A DNA stretch of 64,000 bases from JBMNGN01 sp050949865 (GTDB lineage: Bacteria > Bacillota > Syntrophomonadia > Syntrophomonadales > Syntrophomonadaceae): the NCBI GenBank assembly GCA_050949865.1, contig JBMNGN010000001.1, positions 310,001 to 374,000 of the forward strand, given 5' to 3'. The notes under the pieces were generated by a model. The model worked only from the letters and a program-made list of their open reading frames with translations, made no database searches and was not told the DNA's origin. Position numbers and translations under genes: made by a program. Each line of letters starts with the position of its first letter. The stretch's first letter is position 1. This document shows positions 44,845 through 53,852 of this stretch, piece by piece.

Positions 44845-46399
44845 GATCGTGTCAAGTTACTTTGGGTTTTTAAAAAAGAAAAATCCCCTTTAATAACTAA
44901 GCGGTTCTAATTGATCTTAAGAATTGCGCCGTTGCCGTTTTCTTTCCTTTGTTTAAAATAGCTATGTTCCCAAAGGTTTCATTAGTCGCAATCTGGTTTC
45001 TCTTCTTTAAGATTTCCTGATCCAATTTAAGCTGTCTTGCCTTGCTCAATTTACTTCTTTTTTTGGCTAATAAGAAATCATACACTACACCGCCATTGGC
45101 TTGAAAAGCCCTTAATCTTGCCATTTGATCCACACCTATTCTGCACCACCCCAATGGCCTGGAACTTAACCTGGCTGATAAAATATGGCTGACATGCCCT
45201 TCGGCGCTACATCCTACGTAATCTGGTTCATATTGATTTCTTATGCCATCCCAGTTCCCAAGTATATAACTTCTTGCTTCCCGCACAGATTTCTTCTTGG
45301 TATCTGTTTCAGTGGAGCTAATGATTTGGGTAAATAGTTTCTTCAATTTCTTCCGTTCCCCATTATTAATGTACTTCCACATAAAGGGTGTAATGTCTGA
45401 CATATGCGCTGTGGCTTGTGTTACATATTTTGATAGATGATAACGATCCAGCACATAAATACTTCCCTTGAGCCAGCCTAATCCATTTTTGATCCAGGAA
45501 GCTCCATCTCCCGATAGATAAATCTTCTCTATTAATTTTGCATCATACGCCTCATCAATATAGTCTGCTACTTCCAACCAAAGCTCATCGCTGTTAGTAT
45601 AAATGCCGCTGAAATAACGTGGGTTTACAAGCTCCCAGCGCTCTTTCCCCACTTGTTTTATGCCTTCATGCACATACACTAACTTGGGTTCTGCGCATTT
45701 CCCATCTTGAAGAGCTACATGATCTTCATCAGCTTCTATGTATAGGGTCTTTACAATCTTTTTATTGTCCTTGATCTTGACTGCATTATTATCTACACTG
45801 CCCAGCTTGCGGATGCTGTTCATTACCGTCTGGGAGGTTAGCTCCACTGCTTCAGCTGCTTTCTTTCCACTTCGCCTGTAAGGCATATCGATGGCTTCTT
45901 CTATCAATCTCGCCTGGAGTGAAGTATCCAGCTTATCATGTGCTGCTATCCCGACTAATTCATCTGAAAGGTAGCTGTATTCTCCGGTTTTCTTATTTTG
46001 GTAATAGGTCCTTTTATAGCTGACTTCGCCAAATATCGTGGCCAGATTCTTGATGTCTCCTTTACTTTTCACTACCCAGGTTCGTTTCCTGTCCGCACTC
46101 TCTCTTACTGCTTTATCTAATGTTTCCATGGCTTCAGCTACGAGTTTTACCCCTATTCCATCCAGCATTGTCTGGGTGGCCATGATGAATTCAGATATAT
46201 CTCTTACCTCAGTTAAAAGTCTTTGTATTTCCTCCGCAAATTCTACCCTGATTACTTCTGCAATTTCTTGTATAATATGTTCCATAAGAGTTTCTCCTTT
46301 TCTTTGATGATTGGTTTATTTGCAATTCCTATTTTATCAAAGGGGAGATTCTCTTATTTATTTTTCTGCTCCTTTTTCCCAAAGTAATTTTACGCTAAG
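44845..46399 (-). mobile_element. ISLre2-family insertion sequence, copy 2
   Basis: 1,555 bp with the same ends as copy 1 and its own 9-bp duplication CCTAAGGCG at 44836-44844 and 46400-46408. It separates the tRNA-Cys/Leu pair from tRNA-Gly/Phe/Asp, so these five tRNAs were probably one cluster before insertion. Confidence 0.95.
44897..46285 (-). CDS. ISLre2 (UPF0236) transposase, copy 2
   Basis: 462 aa, identical in predicted sequence to the protein at 32503-33891. Identity at this level implies recent duplication by transposition within the genome. Confidence 0.93.
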   Translation of the reverse strand: MEHIIQEIAEVIRVEFAEEIQRLLTEVRDISEFIMATQTMLDGIGVKLVAEAMETLDKAVRESADRKRTWVVKSKGDIKNLATIFGEVSYKRTYYQNKKTGEYSYLSDELVGIAAHDKLDTSLQARLIEEAIDMPYRRSGKKAAEAVELTSQTVMNSIRKLGSVDNNAVKIKDNKKIVKTLYIEADEDHVALQDGKCAEPKLVYVHEGIKQVGKERWELVNPRYFSGIYTNSDELWLEVADYIDEAYDAKLIEKIYLSGDGASWIKNGLGWLKGSIYVLDRYHLSKYVTQATAHMSDITPFMWKYINNGERKKLKKLFTQIISSTETDTKKKSVREARSYILGNWDGIRNQYEPDYVGCSAEGHVSHILSARLSSRPLGWCRIGVDQMARLRAFQANGGVVYDFLLAKKRSKLSKARQLKLDQEILKKRNQIATNETFGNIAILNKGKKTATAQFLRSIRTA

Positions 46400-46452
46400 C
46401 CTAAGGCGAAACATCCTTTTAGTGATCAACTTAGACTGTATTGCTATTATCA

Positions 46453-46483
46453 ATAAAAAAGCGCTACCTTGTCAGTAACGCTT
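46453..46483 (-). terminator. Terminator downstream of tRNA-Gly
   Basis: On the minus strand AGCGTTAC pairs with GTAGCGCT and TTTTTTATT follows. It lies after the Gly gene, so the Asp-Phe-Gly unit ends here and does not run into ISLre2. Confidence 0.65.
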
Positions 46484-46495
46484 GCTCACTTATTA

Positions 46496-46571
46496 TGGAG
46501 CGGAAGACGAGATTCGAACTCGCGACCCTCGCCTTGGCAAGGCGATGCTCTACCACTGAGCCACTTCCGCT
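46496..46571 (-). tRNA. tRNA-Gly(GCC)
   Basis: Anticodon stem CGCCTTGCCAAGGCG with GCC, D-arm GGCTCAGTGGTAGAGC, T-loop TTCGAAT and encoded CCA. Confidence 0.95.
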
Positions 46572-46576
46572 GATAA

Positions 46577-46652
<76 letters not shown>

Positions 46653-46674
46653 TTTTAGAGAATAAGATAAAATA

Positions 46675-46750
46675 TGGCGAAGCTGAAGGGATTCGAACCC
46701 TCGATCTCCGGCGTGACAGGCCGGCATGTTAACCGCTACACCACAGCTCC
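46675..46750 (-). tRNA. tRNA-Asp(GTC)
   Basis: Acceptor GGAGCTG/CAGCTTC, anticodon arm CCGGCCTGTCACGCCGG with GTC, discriminator G as in Asp tRNAs, encoded CCA. First gene of the three-tRNA unit. Confidence 0.93.
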
Positions 46751-46917
46751 GCAACGTTGATTATTATAACACCAGCACGAAAGATAGTCAATATCTCCAG
46801 GTTAGTTTTTCCCCTGTTCAACCTTAAAGGTCTATAATTTCTTTATTATATTATCATAATATAACCGAATTATGAAGTGCTTGTTTAGGAAATACTAATT
46901 AATAAGGAGGTGATCTT
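46751..46917. other. Divergent promoter region of the tRNA-Asp unit and a small ORF
   Basis: AT-rich 167 bp; no gene or clear structure seen. Confidence 0.35.
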
Positions 46918-47064
46918 ATGCCTACATCTATGAATACAGGTTCTGATAAGCCTAATGGGCGACCAGAAGGAGCCGATAACCAAGACAGGGGCCATAACCG
47001 CTTTATATCGACACTCAAGAACTTTTTTAGCGAATTAAATCCATTCCGACAGAACAAATCTTAA
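46918..47064 (+). CDS. Small hydrophilic hypothetical protein (48 aa)
   Basis: MPTSMNTGSDKPNGRPEGAD opens a disordered N-terminus, followed by RFISTLKNFFSELNPFRQNKS, possibly an amphipathic helix. A perfect AAGGAGGTGAT site lies seven bases upstream and a strong terminator follows, so it is probably expressed well. No family recognised. Confidence 0.65.
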   Translation: MPTSMNTGSDKPNGRPEGADNQDRGHNRFISTLKNFFSELNPFRQNKS

Positions 47065-47096
47065 GCTTCAACTATACTAGGCATTTATACTATGCA

Positions 47097-47131
47097 TTTA
47101 AACCAAACTATTGTTTGGTTTAAATTTTTTT
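47097..47131 (+). terminator. Terminator of the 48-aa gene
   Basis: TTTAAACCAAAC-TATT-GTTTGGTTTAAA followed by TTTTTTTT. Confidence 0.85.
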
Positions 47132-47285
47132 TGCCTTAAAAACCGCTTAAGGCCCAATATATGATTTGATTAATCCCTTTAAAAGGTCTGCTCTTCTGTC
47201 AAAATAATTATTCCATGCCAATTATTATGGTTAACCAAATAACCAAATGCTATACTGTTAATGAATATATGCAGGAGTGATTTTA

Positions 47286-48494
47286 ATGAAATATCTGATA
47301 ATACTCGCCGACGGTATGGCAGACCATAAGATACCGGAGCTTGGAAATAGGACGCCTATTCAGGCAGCTAATACCCCTAATATAGATTTTTTGGCCAATA
47401 GATCAATCATTGGCAATGTAGCTACAATTCCTGAAGGATTTCCTCCCGGAAGTGATGTGGCAAACTTGTCGGTCTTAGGTTATGATCCCAGTCTGTATTA
47501 TACCGGGCGTTCACCGCTGGAAGCTGCCAGTATGGGCATAGAGTTAGGAGAGTCAGATTTATCCTTGCGCTGTAATCTGGTTACCTTGAGCGAAGCTCCC
47601 AATTATACAGAAAAAATCATGCTGGACTACAGTGCCGGGGAGATTGAATCCGGAATTGCAGCCCAGCTAATTCAAGAACTTGAAAAACGACTGGGAGACG
47701 ATACCTTTTCTTTTCACCCCGGTATAAGCTACCGCCATCTGGTAGTTTGGAGAAATGGCTTGGGAAATGAGGTTAAGCTTACACCCCCGCATGATATTTC
47801 TGATCAGGTCATTGGCCCCTATCTGCCCCAAGGCCAGAACTCTGATAAATTAACCAGGCTAATGATAGAAAGCGAAAAATTACTGGCTGGCCATCCGATC
47901 AATCTCAGTCGAAAAAAGAACAGTTTAAAACCGGCCAATTCAATCTGGTTATGGGGTGAGGGCAAAAAGCCTAAGCTTCCTAGTTTTAAAACCAAGTACG
48001 GTCTTAGAGGCTCAGTGGTGGCCGCCGTAGATCTGGTTAAAGGTTTAGGGGTTTGCGCAGGACTATCACCAGTTGCAGTTAAAGGGGCTACTGGCAGTAT
48101 ACAGACGGATTTTTCCGCCAAGGCCAGGGCTGCTATTGAGGAGCTGAAATCGGGGCAGGATTTTGTTTACCTGCATATTGAATCTCCCGACGAGTCCAGT
48201 CATCAGGGCAGTTTAACCGATAAAATATGGAGCATTGAACAGATAGACGAGAAGGTGGTAGGATTAGTTATCGAAAGCCTCCAAGCTTTCCCTGACATCC
48301 GCATTATGTTACTGCCCGATCATGCCACACCGCTGGCTACCAGAACCCATAGCCGGGATCCGGTTCCGTTTATGATATTCGATAAAAACCACCCGGTTGT
48401 TGGTGGGGTCGGAAAATACAATGAGTTCTCCGCTTTAAATGGAGTTACCATAAGGTCCGGTCACCAATTAATGGATTATTTCATTGGCCAATAA
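47286..48494 (+). CDS. Phosphoglycerate-mutase-like enzyme, probable homoserine kinase
   Basis: A 402-aa protein of the archaeal-type cofactor-independent phosphoglycerate mutase (ApgM) family, alkaline-phosphatase fold: YLIILADGMADHKIPEL (metal Asp), GSDVANLSVLGYDP (Ser nucleophile), GRSPLEAASMGIEL, VYLHIESPDESSHQG, LLPDHATPLATRTHSRDPVPFM. Proteins of this type near threonine genes have been proposed as non-orthologous homoserine kinases. Here threonine synthase lies 7 bp away, convergent, and no classical ThrB is in the window. ATG 47286 follows AGGAGTG. Glycolytic mutase activity remains possible. Confidence 0.78.
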   Translation: MKYLIILADGMADHKIPELGNRTPIQAANTPNIDFLANRSIIGNVATIPEGFPPGSDVANLSVLGYDPSLYYTGRSPLEAASMGIELGESDLSLRCNLVTLSEAPNYTEKIMLDYSAGEIESGIAAQLIQELEKRLGDDTFSFHPGISYRHLVVWRNGLGNEVKLTPPHDISDQVIGPYLPQGQNSDKLTRLMIESEKLLAGHPINLSRKKNSLKPANSIWLWGEGKKPKLPSFKTKYGLRGSVVAAVDLVKGLGVCAGLSPVAVKGATGSIQTDFSAKARAAIEELKSGQDFVYLHIESPDESSHQGSLTDKIWSIEQIDEKVVGLVIESLQAFPDIRIMLLPDHATPLATRTHSRDPVPFMIFDKNHPVVGGVGKYNEFSALNGVTIRSGHQLMDYFIGQ

Positions 48495-48501
48495 ACTGCT
48501 G

Positions 48502-50010
48502 TTAACGATTTTCTCCCAATAAATACTGTTTAACTGTACTTAGCATCTCCTCTTGGGTAATAATACTGCTGAAACGAACCGGCTTCTGGTCAAGGTTCCT
48601 CAGGTTCCGGGGAATTGGTTGCCCGGTAAATTCGGATAATACGTTTATCAATTCAAAGTCATCTTTTCCCTGGATAACTTCCTGGGGAAGAAGAGCAGAA
48701 GCCACACTGCCGCCGAATTTGAAAGGACTCGCGGTTGAGGCTATTACCGTTTTAGTATTATCACCGGTGGTTGTACGGTATTGTTCATAAACATTGAATG
48801 CTACCGCAGTATGAGTATCAAGCAGGTAATGGTGGTTTTTCCAGACTTTGCTTATGGTCTCAATAGTATCATTATCATCGGAAAAACCTGCCCAAAAATA
48901 AGCTTGGATTTTTTCTCTGACCTCTGCACTAACCTCATATTTCCCAATGTTGTTTAGTTTATCCATCCACTCTACAATCAAGGCCGGGTTATGCCCGCTC
49001 ATCTCATAGAGTAACCGCTCCAGATTGGACGATATCAGAATGTCCATGGAAGGGGATATTGTCCTTTCGAATCTGCGGTTACGATCGTATATCCCGGTAT
49101 TTATAAAATCAGTTAAAACATTATTCCTGTTAGAGGCGCATATTAATTTATTAACAGGTATCCCCATCTCTTTGGCATAAAAAGCCGCCAGGATATTGCC
49201 GAAATTACCCGTTGGCACCACGATATTTATAGCTTCATTACTATTAATATGGCCCCCGGCAACCATATCAACATAGGAAGAAACATAATATACTGTTTGG
49301 GGCAATAAACGTCCCCAGTTAATTGAGTTGGCAGAAGATAATTTTATTTTTTCGGCTAACAGTACTTTTGCCAGATCATTGTTAGTAAAGATTCTCTTTA
49401 CCCCGCTTTGGGCATCATCAAAGTTGCCTCGAACAGCAGCAACATATACATTATTTCCCTCCTGGGCAATCATCTGTTGTTTTTGCACCTGGCTTACGCC
49501 ATCATCAGGGAAGAACACTATTATTCGGGTTCCTTCAACATCTTTGAATCCCTCTAAAGCAGCTTTCCCTGTATCACCTGAAGTAGCAACCAATATAGCT
49601 ATCTGGCTGTCCTCTCCTGTTTTGCGCATACTGGCAGTAACCAGCCAGGGTAGAATTTGCAGGGCTATATCTTTGAAAGCGCTCGTGGGACCATGCCATA
49701 GTTCTATGGCAAATGTGTTGTTATCGATCTTTACCAGTGGCACTATATGTGAATCATCAAATCTGGAAGAATTGTAAGCCCGGTTTATGCAATGGTTGAT
49801 TTCATCTGCCGAAAAATCAGTTAAAAACAGCTGCATTATCTCAAGGGCTCTATCCTGGTAAGTACACGGCTCAAGTTTAGCCAGGAGTTCTGAGCTTAAT
49901 TGAGGAATATAATCAGGGACGAACAACCCTCCATCTGGAGATATGCCCATTATTATTGCTTCAGCACTGTTGATCTGTGACCATTGTCCTCTGCTGCTCT
50001 GATATTTCAA
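48502..50010 (-). CDS. thrC: Threonine synthase
   Basis: A 502-aa PLP enzyme that converts O-phosphohomoserine to threonine. It has the long-form ThrC N-terminus (SAEAIIMGISPDGGLFVPDYIP), the PLP-Lys region WHGPTSAFKDIALQ, LVATSGDTGKAALEGF and the phosphate loop IVVPTGNFGNILAAFYAKEMG. TTG 50010 is the start. A structured ~350-base leader precedes it. Confidence 0.93.
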   Translation of the reverse strand: MKYQSSRGQWSQINSAEAIIMGISPDGGLFVPDYIPQLSSELLAKLEPCTYQDRALEIMQLFLTDFSADEINHCINRAYNSSRFDDSHIVPLVKIDNNTFAIELWHGPTSAFKDIALQILPWLVTASMRKTGEDSQIAILVATSGDTGKAALEGFKDVEGTRIIVFFPDDGVSQVQKQQMIAQEGNNVYVAAVRGNFDDAQSGVKRIFTNNDLAKVLLAEKIKLSSANSINWGRLLPQTVYYVSSYVDMVAGGHINSNEAINIVVPTGNFGNILAAFYAKEMGIPVNKLICASNRNNVLTDFINTGIYDRNRRFERTISPSMDILISSNLERLLYEMSGHNPALIVEWMDKLNNIGKYEVSAEVREKIQAYFWAGFSDDNDTIETISKVWKNHHYLLDTHTAVAFNVYEQYRTTTGDNTKTVIASTASPFKFGGSVASALLPQEVIQGKDDFELINVLSEFTGQPIPRNLRNLDQKPVRFSSIITQEEMLSTVKQYLLGENR

Positions 50011-50019
50011 ATAAAGACC

Positions 50020-50390
50020 TGGTTTCCCAAACTATATAATTTAATATAATCTGGCGTCTATCGGCTCTAGAACGGGTAGCTGAAAGGATTTTTCAGGGAG
50101 TGCCCCATTGCCAGTAGGGAGCTCTAATGCTCTAATACCAAGGCAAGACTGCGGGGTTTACCTGTTATTTAATCTCGCATTTAATCTAAACTGCTAGTAT
50201 TTTACCTTGTTACCGGCAGTTATCCCACGCTACCAGAAACACAGGTGTTCACCTACCTTTCTTAGCTAAGTAATGGTCTTTTTAATTCTATCGTTATCAA
50301 TGGTTCGGTTCTATTCCTTATATAGTAAGAATGTTTCTAATCGCTTGGGGTAAATTTCCCGGTATTCATTAACCTACCGCAAAGCCTTGG
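50020..50390 (-). promoter_or_regulatory. Structured leader or RNA upstream of thrC (unassigned)
   Basis: No ORF. Two strong folds. TGCCCCATTGCC (50101-50112) pairs stepwise with GGCAA and GGGGT (50142-50158) around GAGCTCTAATGCTC. ACCTTGT...CCGGCAG (50204-50219) pairs with CTACCAG...ACAGGT (50230-50246). ACTATATAA (50031) and TTATATAGT (50319) could close the whole. It lacks the T-box AGGGTGGNACCGCG and the SAM, lysine and TPP cores. Either strand could carry the RNA. Confidence 0.4.
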
Positions 50391-50392
50391 TC

Positions 50393-50809
50393 CTAAACGT
50401 ACATCTCCATTACTTGCATGGTCTTATATCTAAGCTTAAGGCTTTCAAAAGTTATCTCTTCTATTTCTTCGATCTTTTTGGCTTCAATATCCAGGTGTTT
50501 TGCAATTACCCGTATTTCTTGCTTTTCATTGTCCGTGTACTCTCCATCCGCATATCCCACCCCAACCAGGTCGGAAATCAGTAGCAATTTCTGCCTCCTT
50601 TTGCGCAGCGGAGCTACTATTTTGTCATATTGTTTCTTGTCAGCATCGGCGAAACTTCTTTTAAGCGTATCTTCAGGAACCGCGTGAGCTATAGCCACAT
50701 TTCTTATATATTCCTTCTCCTTGGAATGAACCTTCCCGTCAACCCCGGCAAACTTAACCAGAGTCTCAATATAAGCAGTTTTTTCGTCGATATTTTTAAT
50801 AACCTCCAC
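50393..50809 (-). CDS. TerB-like protein
   Basis: A 138-aa helical protein with the TerB pattern KFAGVDGKVHSKEKEYIRNVA and GVGYADGEYTDNEKQEIRVIA, where acidic loops after D(G) likely bind metal. GTG 50809 is preferred for its AAAGGGG site; ATG 50827 adds six residues. Function in bacteria is unclear beyond tellurite or stress association. Confidence 0.72.
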   Translation of the reverse strand: MEVIKNIDEKTAYIETLVKFAGVDGKVHSKEKEYIRNVAIAHAVPEDTLKRSFADADKKQYDKIVAPLRKRRQKLLLISDLVGVGYADGEYTDNEKQEIRVIAKHLDIEAKKIEEIEEITFESLKLRYKTMQVMEMYV

Positions 50810-50880
50810 AAACTTAACCCCTTTCATAAGAGATATTCTATACCTAACCTATTCCCTATCTTAGGTTGATATCCTTTTCC

Positions 50881-51453
50881 TTATTCGTTTACGTAGCCTC
50901 GGTTCTTAATCTTGATTCCGCTATTCAACAGCATCTGCTGGATTTCTTCATGACCGGGCATTTTACTGGTATTGATTCCTAGGCACGGTAACCCTGCTGC
51001 TTCTGCAGCGCTCTTGATAAAACGATCAGCGAGCTGTTTTTTTCTTCCTTCCGTCCCACTGTCACTCAAAACCAGAAGGACTGGTTTCATTTCGGGCAAC
51101 TCCAGAACAGTCATGTCAACACTGAACTCCCCAATCTTGGCCCGGTGTTCCTGGTAGTTCTTGGCATCGGGGTTGAGAATAAGAAGATCTGCCAGCCTTA
51201 CTTTGGGAAAAACTATGTAACTAGATTCCCTAAGGACATCTCCCAAGGCTTGATACAAACCCAGTTCTTTGGCCGATAACAAGTATTCGCGTTTCCGGTA
51301 AGGCATATCCTTCTTATCAATCCAAGCGTTACTGATGTCTATTACTTTACCTGTTGCAGGTTTTTTCTTTTTCACAGTCTTTTGCTGGTTATAGCTATCC
51401 CAAAGTAGTTTGCCTGCGACGAGTAACAGCAACAGGACTATTAGCTGCGCCAA
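50881..51453 (-). CDS. DUF2726 membrane-anchored protein
   Basis: A 190-aa protein with an N-terminal helix (AQLIVLLLLLVAGKLLW) and a DUF2726 domain (YLLSAKELGLYQALGDVLRE, YIVFPKVRLADLL, FSVDMTVLELPEMKPVLLV), a restriction-nuclease-like fold also found on helicases. TTG 51453 is preferred since GGAGGT lies six bases upstream; an in-frame ATG is at 51471. Confidence 0.75.
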   Translation of the reverse strand: MAQLIVLLLLLVAGKLLWDSYNQQKTVKKKKPATGKVIDISNAWIDKKDMPYRKREYLLSAKELGLYQALGDVLRESSYIVFPKVRLADLLILNPDAKNYQEHRAKIGEFSVDMTVLELPEMKPVLLVLSDSGTEGRKKQLADRFIKSAAEAAGLPCLGINTSKMPGHEEIQQMLLNSGIKIKNRGYVNE

Positions 51454-51477
51454 TCCTCTACCTCCTATCATATAATC

Positions 51478-51877
51478 TGATTAATTTATAGTATACTAAA
51501 ATTACCCTTATAGGCAAAACCCGAGTGGATAAAATTACTTCAGATTGCTTAAACGATTTTGGGGCAAAAAGAACCTAATCATTACGGCCTTTTTTATAGA
51601 TGGAATATGACAGAGTCTATTTTGGCTAAATATTTTCCACTCCAAGTAATTGAATAACTTTATTCGCAAACAGACTACTCAAAGTCTCGCCTCTGGCCAG
51701 AGCCGGGCTTTATTTTATCAAGGCAGTTTTGTTTGGGGAAAAAAATAGGATAATTGCAATCCCAGCGAGCGCAGAGAATATTGAGCCGATTATTATTCCA
51801 ATTTTGGCCTGGTATAAATCAAAACTAAGCTTGGGTTTTGGGTTGCTTTGTGTCTAAAGCCATTTTTCTTTAACGTT
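51478..51877. other. Intergenic region with a possible broken small membrane ORF
   Basis: On the minus strand, 51859 to 51710 encodes AKIGIIIGSIFSALAGIAII (one membrane helix) in a frame with no start codon; the ATG at 51859 (MALDTKQPK) is in another frame. It may be a frameshifted relative of the neighbouring 61-aa protein gene or chance. A weak hairpin CTCTGGCCAGAG with AAAG/CTTT arms is near 51682-51711. Confidence 0.3.
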
Positions 51878-52063
51878 CTAAGGTTTATTTCTGGCTGCAA
51901 CTATCCCGATAGTACAGCCAATAAATGCTCCCGCAGCTATGCCAAAGGTCTTAAGATAGGGTTGGCGTGTTATTAAATAGATACCAATTTCCATAAGAAT
52001 GCACATTAAGGCCATAGATGTTAAGATAAGCAAAAAGCTTTTTTGTTTTTCATTTAATTGCAT
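51878..52063 (-). CDS. Small two-helix membrane protein (61 aa)
   Basis: Two hydrophobic helices (FLLILTSMALMCILMEIGIYLI and TFGIAAGAFIGCTIGIVAA) with a short basic tail RNKP. No domain recognised; AtpI-like size but no supporting context. Confidence 0.5.
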   Translation of the reverse strand: MQLNEKQKSFLLILTSMALMCILMEIGIYLITRQPYLKTFGIAAGAFIGCTIGIVAARNKP

Positions 52064-52141
52064 ACAACTGTTCCTTTACCGTGAATAAGATTAAAATATA
52101 GACGTACTTGGCTGAAAACCAAACCTTTCAAAACCATATGG

Positions 52142-52966
52142 TTATTCCCGGCTCAATTGGTATAGAATCCTTAAGTTATCAAATAATTCGGCTACAGTAA
52201 TTAACCCAACTCCCCCGGGTACCGCACTGGCATACCTGGCTTTACTCTTTGCGGCTTCGTGCACATCGCCGAACATCTTGCCTGATTTATCGAAATTGAT
52301 ACCTACATCAATAACCGCAGCTTCATCTGTAATCATATCCTCGGTTATATAGTTCATTTTACCCATTGCAGCTACTACGATATCGGCTTGCCTGATTTTA
52401 TAGGTGAGGTTTGCGGTTTTGGAATGGCATAGAGTTACGGTGGCGTTTTCAGAGGTCATCATGACTGCCAAGGGACTGCCAACCGTTACACTCCTTCCTA
52501 TTATTACAACATTTTTACCTTCTATGGGTATGTTATGTTCTTTTAACATCCTGATTACCGCTTTAGGGGTGCAGGGTTTAATCCCTTTCTCCTGATTAAG
52601 TAATCGGCCGAGATTATAGTTATGTACCCCTTCAACATCCTTAGTGTAATCCATAGTGTTTACCACCCGATTGGAATTGATGTTTTTCGGTAGCGGCCTC
52701 TGGATCATTATTCCGGTAATATCCGGATCATTATTGAGCTGTTGTATAGTTTTTATAATTACATCTTCACTGGTATCTCCAGGAAGCTCGATTAAATGAA
52801 CTGCCACTCCGGTTTCTGCTCCAAATTTCTGTATACCTTTAACATAGGTCTCAGAGGCAGGTTCTTCCCCTACCATTACAATGGCCATTCCCAGCTTGTA
52901 GGCAGCCGCATAATTGCGAACAGTTTCTTTGATCCTTTCTCTTATTTCTTTACCGTAAATAAGCAT
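52142..52966 (-). CDS. folD: Methylenetetrahydrofolate dehydrogenase/cyclohydrolase
   Basis: A 274-aa FolD converting methylene-THF to formyl-THF with NADP. Motifs: SETYVKGIQKFGAETGV (Tyr/Lys of active site), GIMIQRPLPKNIN, the nucleotide site GRSVTVGSPLAVMM and PGGVGLITVAEL. GGAGG lies eight bases before ATG. Part of a housekeeping run with nfo, yraN and rnhB. Confidence 0.95.
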   Translation of the reverse strand: MLIYGKEIRERIKETVRNYAAAYKLGMAIVMVGEEPASETYVKGIQKFGAETGVAVHLIELPGDTSEDVIIKTIQQLNNDPDITGIMIQRPLPKNINSNRVVNTMDYTKDVEGVHNYNLGRLLNQEKGIKPCTPKAVIRMLKEHNIPIEGKNVVIIGRSVTVGSPLAVMMTSENATVTLCHSKTANLTYKIRQADIVVAAMGKMNYITEDMITDEAAVIDVGINFDKSGKMFGDVHEAAKSKARYASAVPGGVGLITVAELFDNLRILYQLSRE

Positions 52967-52982
52967 ACTGTTTCCTCCGGTT

Positions 52983-53852
52983 TTACATTCTTATTTCCTT
53001 AAGTATTTTAATATCATAATCCAATTCCTCGGCAGGGGTTTCCAGTATGAACGGCAGGTGCTTGAAGAAATCATTTTTCATTAAAGCCTTAAAACCATCC
53101 ACACCTATAAATCCCTTCCCAATATGAGCATGCCGATCCCTTTTGGAGCCTAATTCCCTCATACTATCATTGGCATGTACTAAATGGATTCTGTTCCGTC
53201 CGAAAGATTTGTCCAAAGTGCCAATTATGCTGTTGATTCCTGACTCATTTGAACAATCATAACCTGATGCAAAAACGTGGCAGGTATCAAAACATATTCC
53301 CAGTTTTTCCGGGTATTTTATTAATTGTAATATCGTTTGTAATTCCTCAAAGGTCTGGCCTATTTCCTTACCCTGTCCGGACATGGTCTCTAATAGTATT
53401 TTTACCTTTCCCTCATAACCTTTAAGTACCCGGTTAAGGAGTCCGGCTACCCGCTCTATGCCTGCTTCCAATGTAGAATTGGTGTAGGAGCCGGGATGCA
53501 ATACTAGAAAATCAGCATCTATGTAATCACATCTTTCCAAATCCGACTTTACCACTTCCAATGCAAACCGGTACAGGTCTTCCTTAACTGCTGCCGGGTT
53601 GCAGACGTACGGAATATGAACGACTACTGGCTTTATTCCATGCCCGGTAATCCTTTCTTTAAAATAACCAACCTCTTCTTTAGTTAATTCTCTGGCTTTT
53701 CCTCCCCGGGGATTGCGGAGAAATATCTGCAGCGATTCCAGCCCCTTTTCAATCACTTGATCAGCGGTATGCTTAAGCCCTTTTCCAACCCCTAAGTGAG
53801 CTCCAATCCTTGGCAATTTATCCGCTCTAACCATCCTCCTTTCAAAACGCAT
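52983..53852 (-). CDS. nfo: Endonuclease IV (AP endonuclease)
   Basis: About 289 aa; a zinc TIM barrel for abasic-site repair: GAHLGVGKGLKH, VVHIPYVCNPA, DFLVLHPGSYT, ILLETMSGQGKEIG, GICFDTCHVFASGYD, IHLVHANDSMRELGSKRDRHAHIGKG and FILETPAEE. ATG 53852 overlaps the yraN stop; its ribosome site is unclear and TTG 53858 or the later ATG 53834 are alternatives. Confidence 0.93.
   Translation of the reverse strand: MRFERRMVRADKLPRIGAHLGVGKGLKHTADQVIEKGLESLQIFLRNPRGGKARELTKEEVGYFKERITGHGIKPVVVHIPYVCNPAAVKEDLYRFALEVVKSDLERCDYIDADFLVLHPGSYTNSTLEAGIERVAGLLNRVLKGYEGKVKILLETMSGQGKEIGQTFEELQTILQLIKYPEKLGICFDTCHVFASGYDCSNESGINSIIGTLDKSFGRNRIHLVHANDSMRELGSKRDRHAHIGKGFIGVDGFKALMKNDFFKHLPFILETPAEELDYDIKILKEIRM

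Noticed and set aside
50020..50390. T-box or SAM riboswitch upstream of thrC
   Set aside because: The T-box AGGGTGGNACCGCG sequence and the conserved SAM core are absent on either strand; kept only as an unassigned structured region.
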